This document shows positions 32,852 to 41,020 of a stretch of DNA of 64,000 bases, in pieces (position 1 is the first letter of the stretch; each line of letters opens with the position of its first letter). The notes beneath the pieces were generated by a model. That model was not told the DNA's origin and ran no database searches. It was given only the letters and a program-made list of their open reading frames with translations. Made by a program: the position numbers and the translations under genes. Source of the DNA: CAZJVD01 sp964549505 (lineage in GTDB: Bacteria > Bdellovibrionota > UBA1018 > CAZJVD01); assembly GCA_964549505.1 (NCBI GenBank), contig CAZJVD010000007.1, positions 62,001 through 126,000 on the forward strand, read 5' to 3'.

Positions 32852-34207
32852 ATGATGGTATTTCAAAAAGTTCTGTTCTCGGCGCTCGTTGGGTGGCTTT
32901 TCTGTATGGGCGTTCAGCCAACAGAGACGTCGGCTGCCGACTCTCATGTTTTGAAAATGGAAATTCGTGGAACCATCAATCCGGCGACGGCTGACTTTCT
33001 CAAGACGACGCTTCATCGCGCAGAAACAGAAAAAGCTGCGGCTGTTCTCATCGAACTCGATACACCCGGCGGACTTGTCGCTAGCACGCGCATCATGGCC
33101 CAGTTGATCGATGAGTCTAAAGTGCCCGTCCTGGTTTTTGTGGGACCGGCCGGCGCTTCGGCGACCTCTGCCGGCGCACTCCTCATGCTCGCCAGTCATG
33201 TCGCAGGAATGGCTCCAGGGACCAATATTGGAGCCGCTCATCCCGTGAGTTTGTCCGGGGGTTCAGAAGGACAGGATGCCAAAGGAGTCATGGGTGAGAA
33301 GATCGTTAACGACGTCAAGGCGTTTGCGCGCAGTCTTGCCGAACTTCGCGGTCGCAACACTCAGCTCGCTGAGGAAATCGTGGCAAAGAGTACGAGTTTT
33401 ACGGCACCCGAAGCGCTCGAGAGAAAATTGATTGAGATTCTCGTTCCGACCTCTCAAGAGTTTCTCGTCCGCGCCCATGGTCGAAACGTGTCATTAAAGT
33501 CAGGACCGACGACGCTCGTTCTCGATCATGCAAAACAGGAGTCCGTTGCGATGTCGTGGGGCCAGAAGCTCCTCGATACACTTTCGAATCCGAATATTGC
33601 GGCGATTTTGATGACACTCGCGATGGTGTTGATTTACCTCGAGCTTTCGAATCCCGGTATCAGTGTGGCTGGAATTCTCGGCGTGATCTGTCTGGTCGTC
33701 GCGTTCATGGCTTTTCAGACTCTCCCGATCACGACGGGTGGCGTGGCGCTCTTGGTCTTAGGAATGATCATGATGGCCGCTGAGATTTTCGCGAGCACCC
33801 ATGGCGTGCTGGCGGCCGGTGGTCTTTTGAGTTTTGTGCTTGGGCTTTTGTGGCTCATTGATCCGAACGAGCCGAGTTTTGCAATCCATCGTTGGGTGAT
33901 TGTGGGTGCTGGCGCGGGGCTTGGAACTGCGGTAGCGATTTTGGCCTGGGCCGCATCGCGAACGCGGAAACTCGCGCGCGAGACGCGTGCTCGTGTCGGC
34001 GGTGGAGGAACAAGCGGATTGATCGGTTACCAAGGTCATGTGGAACATGTAGAAGGTAAGGCAGCGAATGAGGGTAAAGCTCTTTTTCGCGGTGAACTTT
34101 GGGATTTTCAGTCTAACGAACCCGTCGCGGTGGGTGATGCCGTCGAAGCGATGCAGGTTCACGGTTTTAAAGTCCATGTGAAGAAAAAGGAGAAGTCCGA
34201 TGTTTGA
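32852..34207 (+). CDS. nfeD: NfeD-family membrane protein with ClpP-like serine protease domain
   Basis: About 451 residues; ATG 32852 is preferred because it begins the signal peptide (MMVFQKVLFSALVGWLFCMG), whereas the longer frame adds 17 non-conserved residues. The protease domain (~35-225) shows VLIELDTPGGLVASTRIM, VPVLVFVGPAGASATSAGALLM (with the nucleophilic Ser) and MAPGTNIGAAHPV. Four or five TM helices follow (~235-370), then a soluble OB-fold C-terminal domain (GLIGYQGHVEHVEGKA, FRGELWDF). NfeD proteins cut stomatin-like partners, and the slipin gene overlaps this one by 8 nt, as in other genomes. Confidence 0.9.
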   Translation: MMVFQKVLFSALVGWLFCMGVQPTETSAADSHVLKMEIRGTINPATADFLKTTLHRAETEKAAAVLIELDTPGGLVASTRIMAQLIDESKVPVLVFVGPAGASATSAGALLMLASHVAGMAPGTNIGAAHPVSLSGGSEGQDAKGVMGEKIVNDVKAFARSLAELRGRNTQLAEEIVAKSTSFTAPEALERKLIEILVPTSQEFLVRAHGRNVSLKSGPTTLVLDHAKQESVAMSWGQKLLDTLSNPNIAAILMTLAMVLIYLELSNPGISVAGILGVICLVVAFMAFQTLPITTGGVALLVLGMIMMAAEIFASTHGVLAAGGLLSFVLGLLWLIDPNEPSFAIHRWVIVGAGAGLGTAVAILAWAASRTRKLARETRARVGGGGTSGLIGYQGHVEHVEGKAANEGKALFRGELWDFQSNEPVAVGDAVEAMQVHGFKVHVKKKEKSDV

Positions 34208-34949
34208 GCTTTTTCAGATGAGTACAGTATTTGTGCTCGCAGCAGTTGGGATGTTCTTATTTGCGAGTGTTAAAGTGATCACCGAATACGAGCGTGGCGT
34301 CGTGTTTCGGCTTGGGCGTGTGATCGGGGCCAAGGGTCCTGGTCTGATTATTTTGATTCCGGTCATCGATCGAATTGTTCGGGTGGACTTGAGAACCGTC
34401 ACCATGGATGTTCCGCCCCAGGACATCATCAGTCGTGACAACGTGACCTTGAAGGTCAATGCGGTCATCTATTTTCGTGTCGTCGAACCGATTCGTGCGG
34501 TGATCGAAGTAGAAAATTACTTGTTGGCGACTTCGAAACTCGCACAGACGACCCTGCGTTCAGTCCTCGGACAAGTCGAACTCGATACGCTGCTGGCGTC
34601 CCGCGATTCACTCAATCAGAAACTCCAGACGATTCTCGATACGCAGACCGAACCTTGGGGCGTGAAAGTTGCCAACGTCGAGGTCAAGCAAGTGGATCTT
34701 CCGGTAGAAATGCAGCGAGCGATGGCCAAACAGGCCGAAGCGGAACGGGAGCGTCGCGCAAAGATCATCGCGGCCGAAGGCGAACAGCAAGCTGCTCAGA
34801 AACTTTCGGAAGCGGCTGCGATTCTGGGACGGGAACCGATGTCGTTGCAGCTTCGCTATCTACAGACGGTCCGCGAAATGTCGCATGAGAAGACAACAAC
34901 GATGGTACTTCCGTTGCCGATCGATATCCTAAAACATTTTAGTAAATGA
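34200..34949 (+). CDS. Slipin (stomatin/prohibitin-family SPFH protein)
   Basis: 249 residues. A single N-terminal membrane segment (VFVLAAVGMFLFASVKVI) is followed by the SPFH domain: YERGVVFRLGRVIGAKGPGL, DRIVRVDLRTVTMDVPPQDI, LKVNAVIYFRVVEP, TLRSVLGQVELDTLL. A Glu/Ala/Arg-rich helix (AKQAEAERERRAKIIAAEGE) drives oligomerisation. It forms membrane microdomain scaffolds and is the expected partner and substrate of the NfeD protease upstream, with which its start overlaps. Its stop overlaps the start of the CrtI-like half-gene (ATGA). Confidence 0.92.
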   Translation: MFELFQMSTVFVLAAVGMFLFASVKVITEYERGVVFRLGRVIGAKGPGLIILIPVIDRIVRVDLRTVTMDVPPQDIISRDNVTLKVNAVIYFRVVEPIRAVIEVENYLLATSKLAQTTLRSVLGQVELDTLLASRDSLNQKLQTILDTQTEPWGVKVANVEVKQVDLPVEMQRAMAKQAEAERERRAKIIAAEGEQQAAQKLSEAAAILGREPMSLQLRYLQTVREMSHEKTTTMVLPLPIDILKHFSK

Positions 34950-35656
34950 ACGACTGCCGACTGATTTGGGAAGATGGAACGTGTTTCGAGTACGCGCACG
35001 ATCCCTTGGTCATGCGTGAGCAGGTGGCGCGTGTTTTTCCTGACGAACTGGCGGGTTTTGATCGTTACAGCGCGCTGAACGATAAGGTGGGTCGGTCGCT
35101 TCTGAGCCGGTTTCAAACCGTATACGGACGGACAGCTCGGTGTTTTACAAACGAACGCTTGCGAGAAGCATTGAGTGTTTCGGAGCTCTTGGCGGGTCGT
35201 AATCCTTTTACGAAGCGCGCGTCGCGATGTGCTTTCTTTACGTTACATTTTACAACACGGAAGCGTTACACGGACGTACCGTATCGAACGGTACTCTTTG
35301 GTTCGTCCTATCGCGCGTTGGTCGACGAGATCTTTACCGGGCGCGAACTTCCGACCGACATGCTTATTGATCTCTATCATCCGACGGCACATTCATCGGA
35401 CCTTGTGCCGAGTGACGCCGACGTTTTTACGGCTCGTGTGCCCGTACCCAGTCTCGATCAGGTCGAAGTCGACTGGGAGCAGGCCCGTGCGATCGTCGCG
35501 GACCAGATCGTGAACGTGTTAGCGACACGATGTCTACCTGGACTCAGAAGTGTTCTTGCGAAACAAAAAGCGCTCACGCCCCTCAAGCTGCAGACGCCAG
35601 TTGAGTACTCAATCGATGCGCTGCGCGTGATTGTGGATGGAGAACTCATCCCGTAA
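34946..35656 (+). CDS. CrtI-family (phytoene desaturase-like) half-protein lacking the FAD-binding domain
   Basis: 236 residues that align to two separate parts of CrtI carotenoid desaturases. Residues ~1-92 match the region after the N-terminal FAD domain (CRLIWEDGTCFEYAHDPLVM, FPDELAGFDRY, LREALSVSELLAGRNPF). Residues ~95-236 match a later block (YRTVLFGSSYRALVDEIFTG, DLYHPTAHSSDLVPSDADVF, PVPSLDQVEVDW, TRCLPGLRSVL, LTPLKLQTPVEY). The GxGxxG dinucleotide motif, the middle ~170 residues and the C-terminal FAD motif are absent, so desaturation is not possible in the usual way. The frame is intact and its ATGA overlap couples it to the slipin gene, so it may be a retained protein with a new role (inference). 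Confidence 0.7.
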   Translation: MNDCRLIWEDGTCFEYAHDPLVMREQVARVFPDELAGFDRYSALNDKVGRSLLSRFQTVYGRTARCFTNERLREALSVSELLAGRNPFTKRASRCAFFTLHFTTRKRYTDVPYRTVLFGSSYRALVDEIFTGRELPTDMLIDLYHPTAHSSDLVPSDADVFTARVPVPSLDQVEVDWEQARAIVADQIVNVLATRCLPGLRSVLAKQKALTPLKLQTPVEYSIDALRVIVDGELIP

Positions 35657-35667
35657 AATAAAAGTTC

Positions 35668-37020
35668 ATGCGTCGCGTTTCCAAATGGATTTGGATCGTG
35701 TGGGTTCCCTGCCTTGCGTCCGCTGCTGTCCCTTCGTCATCGCATAGGGGGCATACGGGCGCTTTCGTTTCAAGCACTACGGCTGGTACGACGATTCGAA
35801 TTCGAGTCAAGCGATCCGTTCCCGATCTTACCATTCGTGCTTTTGATCTGCGGTGGGCGACAGCGGGTCCGTTTCAGACCTACCTTAACGGTCCTGCCGA
35901 AGTGCTTGTCAATTGTACCTCTCAGAAAACAGAAGTGTTCTCGGGTGGAAGAAAGCTGATGCGCACATCGAGTACGCTTCGCTTTGATTCACTGCCGGGT
36001 CTGGTACGCGTCGATGGTGTGCCTCATCGCGAACGTGTGCTGATCGAACGTTCTGTCGACGGTCGTAGCTGCGACGTGATCAATGAGTTGGGTCTTGAGC
36101 AGTATCTTACCGGCGTGGTGAACGAAGAGTTTTCGTCCAAGTGGTCCCCCGAGAGTGTGCGCGCACAGATTGTCGCTGCCCGAAGCTACGCACTTTTTCA
36201 GATGTTCGAGGCGCGAAAGCGCGGTCGATCGTTTGATGTCGAGTCCACGGTCGCAGACCAAGTCTACGGTGGTATGCCGTCTGAAGATGCAGCGGCGGTC
36301 CGGCTCGTTCGGTCGACAGAAGGATTGGTGCTTCGCGTACGTCGGAGGTCTCCGGCAGATGCGACGTCGGACGGCGCATGGTCACCGTTAAAGGCCTTTT
36401 ATCATTCGACCTGCGGAGGTTCGACCGTCACGCCGGAGCAGGTCTGGGGTCAGAAGATCGCGGGATTTCGTCGTGGCGTGCGCTGTGGATTCTGCGAAGC
36501 CTCACCACGCTTTCGATGGACGCTTACTGTTCCAGTTTCCGGTCTTCTGGATCGATTGGGTTTGAGTCTGGCAAGCGTACTCCGCCGCGGTATCCAAGCG
36601 TTTCAGGTGATTGAGAGACCCGGACGTGTGGCTGACGTTATCGGAGTGAGCGGCGACGGACGTCGTCTGACCAGTATGAATGCGTGGCGCTTTCGTTCGG
36701 CCTTAGGACCTGACAGTCTTCGGAGCACGCGCTTTCAAGGTGTTCTGCGCGGAAACACGTGGGTATTTAACGGACAAGGTTTCGGACACGGTGTTGGAAT
36801 GTGTCAGTACGGCGCGAAGGGCATGGGCGAACGAGGGTATTCGTTCGATGCGATTCTTCGGCATTACTACCCCGATGCAACGGTTGCGCGCTGGTCCGGA
36901 CATACAGACGGCAGGACGAGTGTCGTTGGTAGGACGGGCGTAGGTCGGGTGACAAGCGCGGGTAGGGTGACAAGCGCGGGTGGGGTGACAAGTGCGGGTG
37001 GGGTGACAGAGCCAAACTAG
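35668..37020 (+). CDS. SpoIID/LytB-domain secreted protein (amidase-enhancer type)
   Basis: 450 residues with an N-terminal signal peptide (WIWIVWVPCLASAA). The SpoIID domain spans ~115-410: EQYLTGVVNEEFSSKWSPES, AQIVAARSYALFQM, FYHSTCGGSTVTPEQVWG and the terminal FGHGVGMCQYGAKGMGERG followed by ILRHYYPDA. SpoIID proteins are lytic transglycosylases acting on glycan lacking stem peptides; LytB-type relatives modulate amidases. The catalytic Glu of the domain is most likely in VNEEFSSKW. The last ~25 residues are encoded by an 18-bp tandem repeat (RVTSAG/GVTSAG units) with no counterpart in the family. Confidence 0.88.
   Translation: MRRVSKWIWIVWVPCLASAAVPSSSHRGHTGAFVSSTTAGTTIRIRVKRSVPDLTIRAFDLRWATAGPFQTYLNGPAEVLVNCTSQKTEVFSGGRKLMRTSSTLRFDSLPGLVRVDGVPHRERVLIERSVDGRSCDVINELGLEQYLTGVVNEEFSSKWSPESVRAQIVAARSYALFQMFEARKRGRSFDVESTVADQVYGGMPSEDAAAVRLVRSTEGLVLRVRRRSPADATSDGAWSPLKAFYHSTCGGSTVTPEQVWGQKIAGFRRGVRCGFCEASPRFRWTLTVPVSGLLDRLGLSLASVLRRGIQAFQVIERPGRVADVIGVSGDGRRLTSMNAWRFRSALGPDSLRSTRFQGVLRGNTWVFNGQGFGHGVGMCQYGAKGMGERGYSFDAILRHYYPDATVARWSGHTDGRTSVVGRTGVGRVTSAGRVTSAGGVTSAGGVTEPN
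36946..37007. repeat. 18-bp tandem repeat (3 units plus partial) at the 3' end of the SpoIID gene
   Basis: Units such as AGGGTGACAAGCGCGGGT at 36946-36963, 36964-36981 and 36982-36999, with a partial fourth. The repeat is in frame and encodes the C-terminal VTSAG repeats. Confidence 0.9.
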
Positions 37021-37079
37021 ATCGGCGCAGTAGGTGGCGCGGCAGAGCCACACTAGATCGGCGCAGTAGGTGGCGCGGC
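37008..37079. repeat. 36-bp tandem repeat (2 units) spanning the SpoIID stop codon
   Basis: Units 37008-37043 and 37044-37079 differ at one base. Unit 1 contains the TAG stop of the SpoIID gene. Between here and the 11-bp repeat at 37255 there is only GC-rich, partly repetitive DNA without a gene. Confidence 0.9.
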
Positions 37080-37254
37080 AGGAGTGGTCGGCGCGGCAGA
37101 ACGGCGGCAGGTGCGACCGATGGTTGACAGTGGGCGTCAGGTGAGGCAAGTCGTTCTAAGATCCGCCGAGACAAGGCCACGGTGGCGCTGAGGCACCGAC
37201 GTAGGACGCGGACCCATAGATATCATAAACAAGCGTCACAAAGGGATGACACCG

Positions 37255-37342
37255 GCATCGCATAGGCATCGCGTAGGCAACGCATAGACACCGCATAGAC
37301 ACCGCATAGACACCGCACGGGCACCGTATAGGCAACACATAG
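37255..37342. repeat. 11-bp tandem repeat, 8 units, ending 1 nt before the queA start
   Basis: Units of consensus ACACCGCATAG/GCAWCGCATAG; units 4 and 5 are identical and the last ends at 37342, with ATG at 37344. The repeat occupies the place where a Shine-Dalgarno would lie and none is visible in it. Confidence 0.9.
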
Positions 37343-37343
37343 A

Positions 37344-38423
37344 ATGAAGCTTTCTGATTTTCTCTTCAATCTTCCCGACGAACTGATCGCACAGACACCC
37401 TCTCCGCAGCGCGGAGATTCGCGTTTGCTCGTGGTCGATCGTGGCCGCAAGGCTTTGGAGCACCGGGTATTTTCAGATTTGCCCGAGATCTTGCGAGCTG
37501 GTGATTGCGTGGTTGCGAACGATTCGAAGGTTCTCGACGGACGATTTTATGGTCATCGTCTTTTGGGAGAAGAAATGGGCGGCAAAGTCGAGATCGTGAT
37601 TCTCGAAGCGCTCGAGTCACTGCTTCAGTATCGATGTCTCATGAAGTCGAGCTTCAAACGGACGGTCGGACAGAAACTTGTTCTAAAGGACCGACTTGGC
37701 GATCGTCTAGGAGCGCTGATAGCGGCGATCGGTGATGGGACGGTTGATTTGATTTTCGATCGCCCGCCATTTGAGACGGGTGGATGGATGCCGCTGCCAC
37801 CCTATATTCGTCCGACGGCCGAGTCCGACGCTCTTGCTCGTGAACGCTATCAGACCGTGTACGCTGACACAGCTGGATCGATCGCAGCTCCCACAGCGGG
37901 TCTGCATTTCACGCCGGCGATTTTAGAGCGGTTGCGGGAGCGTGGGGTGGATTGGCAAACAGTCACGTTGCATGTGGGTTACGGCACATTTCGTCCCATC
38001 GAAGCCGAAGACATTACGAAGCATTCGATGCATGAAGAATCGTATGAGCTTTCAGATGCGACGGCGGCGACGATTGTTCGTACGAAAGCGGCAGGTGGCC
38101 GATGCGTCGCGGTCGGTACAACGGCAGCGCGCGTGCTGGAAACCGTTTTTCGAAAGCAGAAGAATCAAGATCGTCTCGAATCTGGAGTACCCTTGGCGCT
38201 TTCTGGCGACCGAGGTCGAACGCGGTTGTTCTTGTATCCGGGAGAGAAGCCAGGGTTCGGGGTCGTCGACGCTCTGATTACAAACTTTCATCTTCCCGGA
38301 AGCAGTCTGTTTGTTCTTGTCTGTGCGCTGGCAGGAACCGAGTTAATGAAAGCTGCGTATGCCGAGGCTATTCGCGCGCGTTATCGATTCTACAGTTATG
38401 GTGACGCGATGATCATTTTATGA
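37344..38423 (+). CDS. queA: S-adenosylmethionine:tRNA ribosyltransferase-isomerase
   Basis: 359 residues, the usual QueA length. It transfers the ribosyl group of SAM to 7-aminomethyl-7-deazaguanine in tRNA to make epoxyqueuosine. Family motifs: FNLPDELIAQTPSPQRGDSR at the start, FSDLPEILRAGDCVVANDSKV, LPPYIRPTAESDALARERYQ, SIAAPTAGLHFTPAILE, VTLHVGYGTFRPIEAEDI, GGRCVAVGTTAARVLET and NFHLPGSSLFVLVCALAG. No tgt gene is adjacent. The start codon directly follows an array of 11-bp repeats, so initiation is unusual for this region. Confidence 0.95.
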   Translation: MKLSDFLFNLPDELIAQTPSPQRGDSRLLVVDRGRKALEHRVFSDLPEILRAGDCVVANDSKVLDGRFYGHRLLGEEMGGKVEIVILEALESLLQYRCLMKSSFKRTVGQKLVLKDRLGDRLGALIAAIGDGTVDLIFDRPPFETGGWMPLPPYIRPTAESDALARERYQTVYADTAGSIAAPTAGLHFTPAILERLRERGVDWQTVTLHVGYGTFRPIEAEDITKHSMHEESYELSDATAATIVRTKAAGGRCVAVGTTAARVLETVFRKQKNQDRLESGVPLALSGDRGRTRLFLYPGEKPGFGVVDALITNFHLPGSSLFVLVCALAGTELMKAAYAEAIRARYRFYSYGDAMIIL

Positions 38424-38428
38424 AATGG

Positions 38429-38472
38429 CTGCGCAATGGATGGCATTTCACTGCGCAATGGATAGAATTTCA
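38429..38472. repeat. 22-bp direct tandem repeat (2 units) after queA
   Basis: Units 38429-38450 and 38451-38472 start with CTGCGCAATGGAT and differ at a few bases; the first begins 5 nt after the queA stop. Confidence 0.8.
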
Positions 38473-38499
38473 CTAATGATATTCGATAACGCACCATCG

Positions 38500-38515
38500 C
38501 TTGTGCCGGCACAAG
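38500..38515. repeat. 16-bp palindrome CTTGTGCCGGCACAAG, copy B
   Basis: Lies between the convergent queA and GT-C genes, 13 nt past the stop of the latter. As RNA it would form an 8-bp stem, but there is no T-tract, so it is not a standard terminator. Confidence 0.9.
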
Positions 38516-38528
38516 TAAAGTTGTCCGA

Positions 38529-40196
38529 TCACTCATTGCAGTACGGCCACCTGCAACACGACGGCAGGACGGTCACATGATTCTGAAAGTGCCGTCCGAA
38601 ATAAAGTGCAGTCAAGTCGACGCAGTCGCCGTCCGCTACGACCTCACGTGGTTCGTCGCGACGCATGGCCGGCACATATGGAAAATGTAGGTACCGTCCC
38701 GGTGTCTGAGGCTCGCCGAACTCAATTACATCACGAAAATTCTCGACGACCGTCTGAGTATTGAAATCAAACGGTACCCCGCGAGACAGCCCGCGAAAAA
38801 TAATTCTGTCCGGCAGAAGATAGAAAATCTGCAGCACACACGCGACCGCAAACGTCGACGTCCAAAATCTTGAAAACCGTCCCAAACGTCGCTGATCCCA
38901 CGCCCAAAAAGCAGGAACCACCAAAGCTAGACCGCCGATCATCGCGTAACGAGGAGTGACCCGTCCCGGCGTCAGTACGAAGGTGAGCGCAAGGACCACC
39001 CACACCCAGAAGGCGAGATCTCTGCGTCGGAGGACTGCTGCACCGGAACGCCAGAGTGCACTAAAACTGAAGATCAACCACGTCACTGCCCAGAGCCCGA
39101 CGGGTCCGAACGCGCCACTGTTGTTGTCGTACTGTGCGACCGGTTCCAGAACAAAAAACTGTAGGAACCACTTTGCGTAAAGAGGAAGTGCCCATTGGTC
39201 TGCGAGGCGCGAAGCCGGACCGTGCAGTATCTCAACCGGAATTTCAGCAGGCAGAATCGAAGCTCCGGTGAGCGGCCCCAGCGGCCTCAACGGAAATACC
39301 GGGTTTCCAAACCTATAGATATTTGGAACCATCCACGTGGCAAGGCTGCCGAGCACGCAGAGGGCCGTCATTACACATGTAAAACTGCGCTCTCGTGCCG
39401 ATAAACGACGCCACACCCACACGATCACAGGGAAGAGCGCGAGCAGTAGAAGCACTCCGTTCATCTTGATGCTGACCAAACATCCGACTGCCGCCGAAAA
39501 TCCCCAGAAAACCGAGTATTCACGGGTGAACCACCGCAATCCGCGTGGACGTCCGACGTCGACGAGCGCCAATGACAGAGCGAGTGCCGTCAGCAAGAAC
39601 GCCGCGAGCGTCATATCGACATAGTTGGAGGTCATTTGTTTCAGAACGATTGGTGTGAAAAGGAATAGAAGGCCAAACCGAGATGGCTTTCTGGCTCCAA
39701 CGGTTCGTGCGATCGAACTGGCCGCAAGGGCACCGAGGAATGCAAACGGCAGCTGCGCAAAATTCGCCGCTCGGTACCCCCATGTTGCTATCAACCACAG
39801 CGTCGAGTGCTCAGCGAACTTCGGCGTGTTCTGAATTTGCCAGATGAGAAAGTCCCACGCTCCCCAGCGATTCTTCTGGAGCGCCTCAAGTGCGATTGTC
39901 AGGTGGTAGAAAATTCCATCCACGTCGACCGGAGCTCGAAAAAACGCCCAAAACATCTGAACAACGATCACAAGCGCCGTTAGCGCCACGACCATGCGTC
40001 CATTTTCTGCCCGGATCTCGCGAAAAAAATTTGTTACCAGTCTCAGACCAAGCGTTGTCCAAACCAGTCCACACGCGATAGCAAGCGGGCGTAGCCATCC
40101 CTCAACACGGCCAAGCGTCTCGATGGCTATTCCCGCCACAAAGAAAAAAACCGAAGCGACCGTCAGAAGCTCAACGACGGACAGTCGACGTTTCAC
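38529..40196 (-). CDS. GT-C-type multispanning membrane protein (probable glycosyltransferase)
   Basis: About 555 residues from GTG 40196, chosen because it starts just before VKRRLSVVELLTVASVFFF and limits the overlap with the upstream gene to 26 nt; ATG 40304 and ATG 40346 are in-frame alternatives (the latter has AAGGGA 8 nt upstream). There are ten or more TM helices. An acidic motif in the first external loop (FRAPVDVDGIFYHLTIALEAL) sits where GT-C enzymes carry their catalytic Asp, and a later loop (HGPASRLADQWALPLYAKW) is soluble. The C-terminal ~100 residues are outside the bilayer. The lipid-linked sugar donor and the acceptor cannot be inferred. Follows the truncated subtilase gene on the same strand. 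Confidence 0.65.
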   Translation of the reverse strand: MKRRLSVVELLTVASVFFFVAGIAIETLGRVEGWLRPLAIACGLVWTTLGLRLVTNFFREIRAENGRMVVALTALVIVVQMFWAFFRAPVDVDGIFYHLTIALEALQKNRWGAWDFLIWQIQNTPKFAEHSTLWLIATWGYRAANFAQLPFAFLGALAASSIARTVGARKPSRFGLLFLFTPIVLKQMTSNYVDMTLAAFLLTALALSLALVDVGRPRGLRWFTREYSVFWGFSAAVGCLVSIKMNGVLLLLALFPVIVWVWRRLSARERSFTCVMTALCVLGSLATWMVPNIYRFGNPVFPLRPLGPLTGASILPAEIPVEILHGPASRLADQWALPLYAKWFLQFFVLEPVAQYDNNSGAFGPVGLWAVTWLIFSFSALWRSGAAVLRRRDLAFWVWVVLALTFVLTPGRVTPRYAMIGGLALVVPAFWAWDQRRLGRFSRFWTSTFAVACVLQIFYLLPDRIIFRGLSRGVPFDFNTQTVVENFRDVIEFGEPQTPGRYLHFPYVPAMRRDEPREVVADGDCVDLTALYFGRHFQNHVTVLPSCCRWPYCNE

Positions 40197-40956
40197 GTGA
40201 AAGCCCAAGGCGTGGTTGCTCAAGTGGTTGCCCAAACGGTTGTTCAAGACCCGACCGCTCAGAATCCGGTTTCCCGAAACCTGATCGAACGACCTCAATC
40301 CCATCATCCGTAAACTGCTTGATCGTCGCCGACCAGCGACTCTCATCGGACGATCCCTTGCGAGTAGGTGGCTCGAGACCGATGTGTATCCGCCTTGCTC
40401 CCCGCGCGCGCGCGTAGTTCATAGCTTCGAGAAAACTATTGAGAGGCACCGGCCCACCAGCATATTTTGTGACCGGCCCGCCGGCACGTCCTGCGACGGG
40501 CTTGGCGTGTTCTGCGATTTTTATCGGCAGCAACACAACCGTCGGTTCTGCCGCCAATATCGCAAGCGCGGTTTCGGTTCCGTGACCATCATGATCCTGC
40601 ACGTCGTTTGATGAGGCGGTCAATGCCGCCGTCGCGGATGACGTGCGCGAGTCAGGCGATTCAGGCGACGCAGGCGGTGCGTGCGACGTGTGCGTCGTGT
40701 GCACCGCGCGCGCGGTGCGAACAAAGCTCCACCCGAAAAAGTCGTCGGCGTATCCGTTGGCTTCGTTGTCGATTCCATCGGTTGGTACGTCTTTATAATT
40801 GAAGGCGAGGCGCTTCTTGAATTCCATACGCTCCAGATCGACGCCCGTGTCGAGAATAGCGACAATCACAAGGGGCGGGCGGCGAAGATAGAAGTAAACC
40901 GCCGCGAAGGCCGGTAGCAGCCCAGCAACAAAGATCCATAGTACACGTGGTGTCAT
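40171..40956 (-). CDS. Truncated subtilase (S8)-like protein lacking the catalytic Ser region
   Basis: 261 residues. An N-terminal anchor (VLWIFVAGLLPAFAAVYFYL) precedes the first half of a subtilase: VIVAILDTGVDLERMEF (catalytic Asp motif), DGIDNEANGYADDFFGWSF, a Thr/Ser/Pro insert, DHDGHGTETALAIL (catalytic His motif) and VVLLPIKIA. The domain continues to the strand before the oxyanion Asn (DGIEVVRSGFGKP) and then stops; the GTSMA serine block is missing. The last ~50 residues overlap the start region of the glycosyltransferase frame. It cannot act as a normal protease; a deletion that joined it to the downstream gene is possible (inference). Confidence 0.65.
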   Translation of the reverse strand: MTPRVLWIFVAGLLPAFAAVYFYLRRPPLVIVAILDTGVDLERMEFKKRLAFNYKDVPTDGIDNEANGYADDFFGWSFVRTARAVHTTHTSHAPPASPESPDSRTSSATAALTASSNDVQDHDGHGTETALAILAAEPTVVLLPIKIAEHAKPVAGRAGGPVTKYAGGPVPLNSFLEAMNYARARGARRIHIGLEPPTRKGSSDESRWSATIKQFTDDGIEVVRSGFGKPDSERSGLEQPFGQPLEQPRLGLSRETSTVRR

Positions 40957-40985
40957 AAACAGGTCTTAAGGAAGTCGCAGTGCAT

Positions 40986-41014
40986 TTGGCAAGCCGACCT
41001 GCGTCGACTAACCT
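40986..41014 (+). promoter_or_regulatory. Possible promoter of the histidine kinase gene
   Basis: TTGGCA (40986-40991), 17-bp spacer, TAACCT (41009-41014). The predicted start, ~41021, is the GTG start codon itself, which would make the mRNA leaderless. Confidence 0.4.
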
Positions 41015-41020
41015 AAGAAC

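Noticed and set aside
38500..38515. Palindrome copy B as a bidirectional terminator between queA and the GT-C gene
   Set aside because: The stem has no loop or T-tract, and the same 16-mer occurs inside a coding region, so termination is not its general role.
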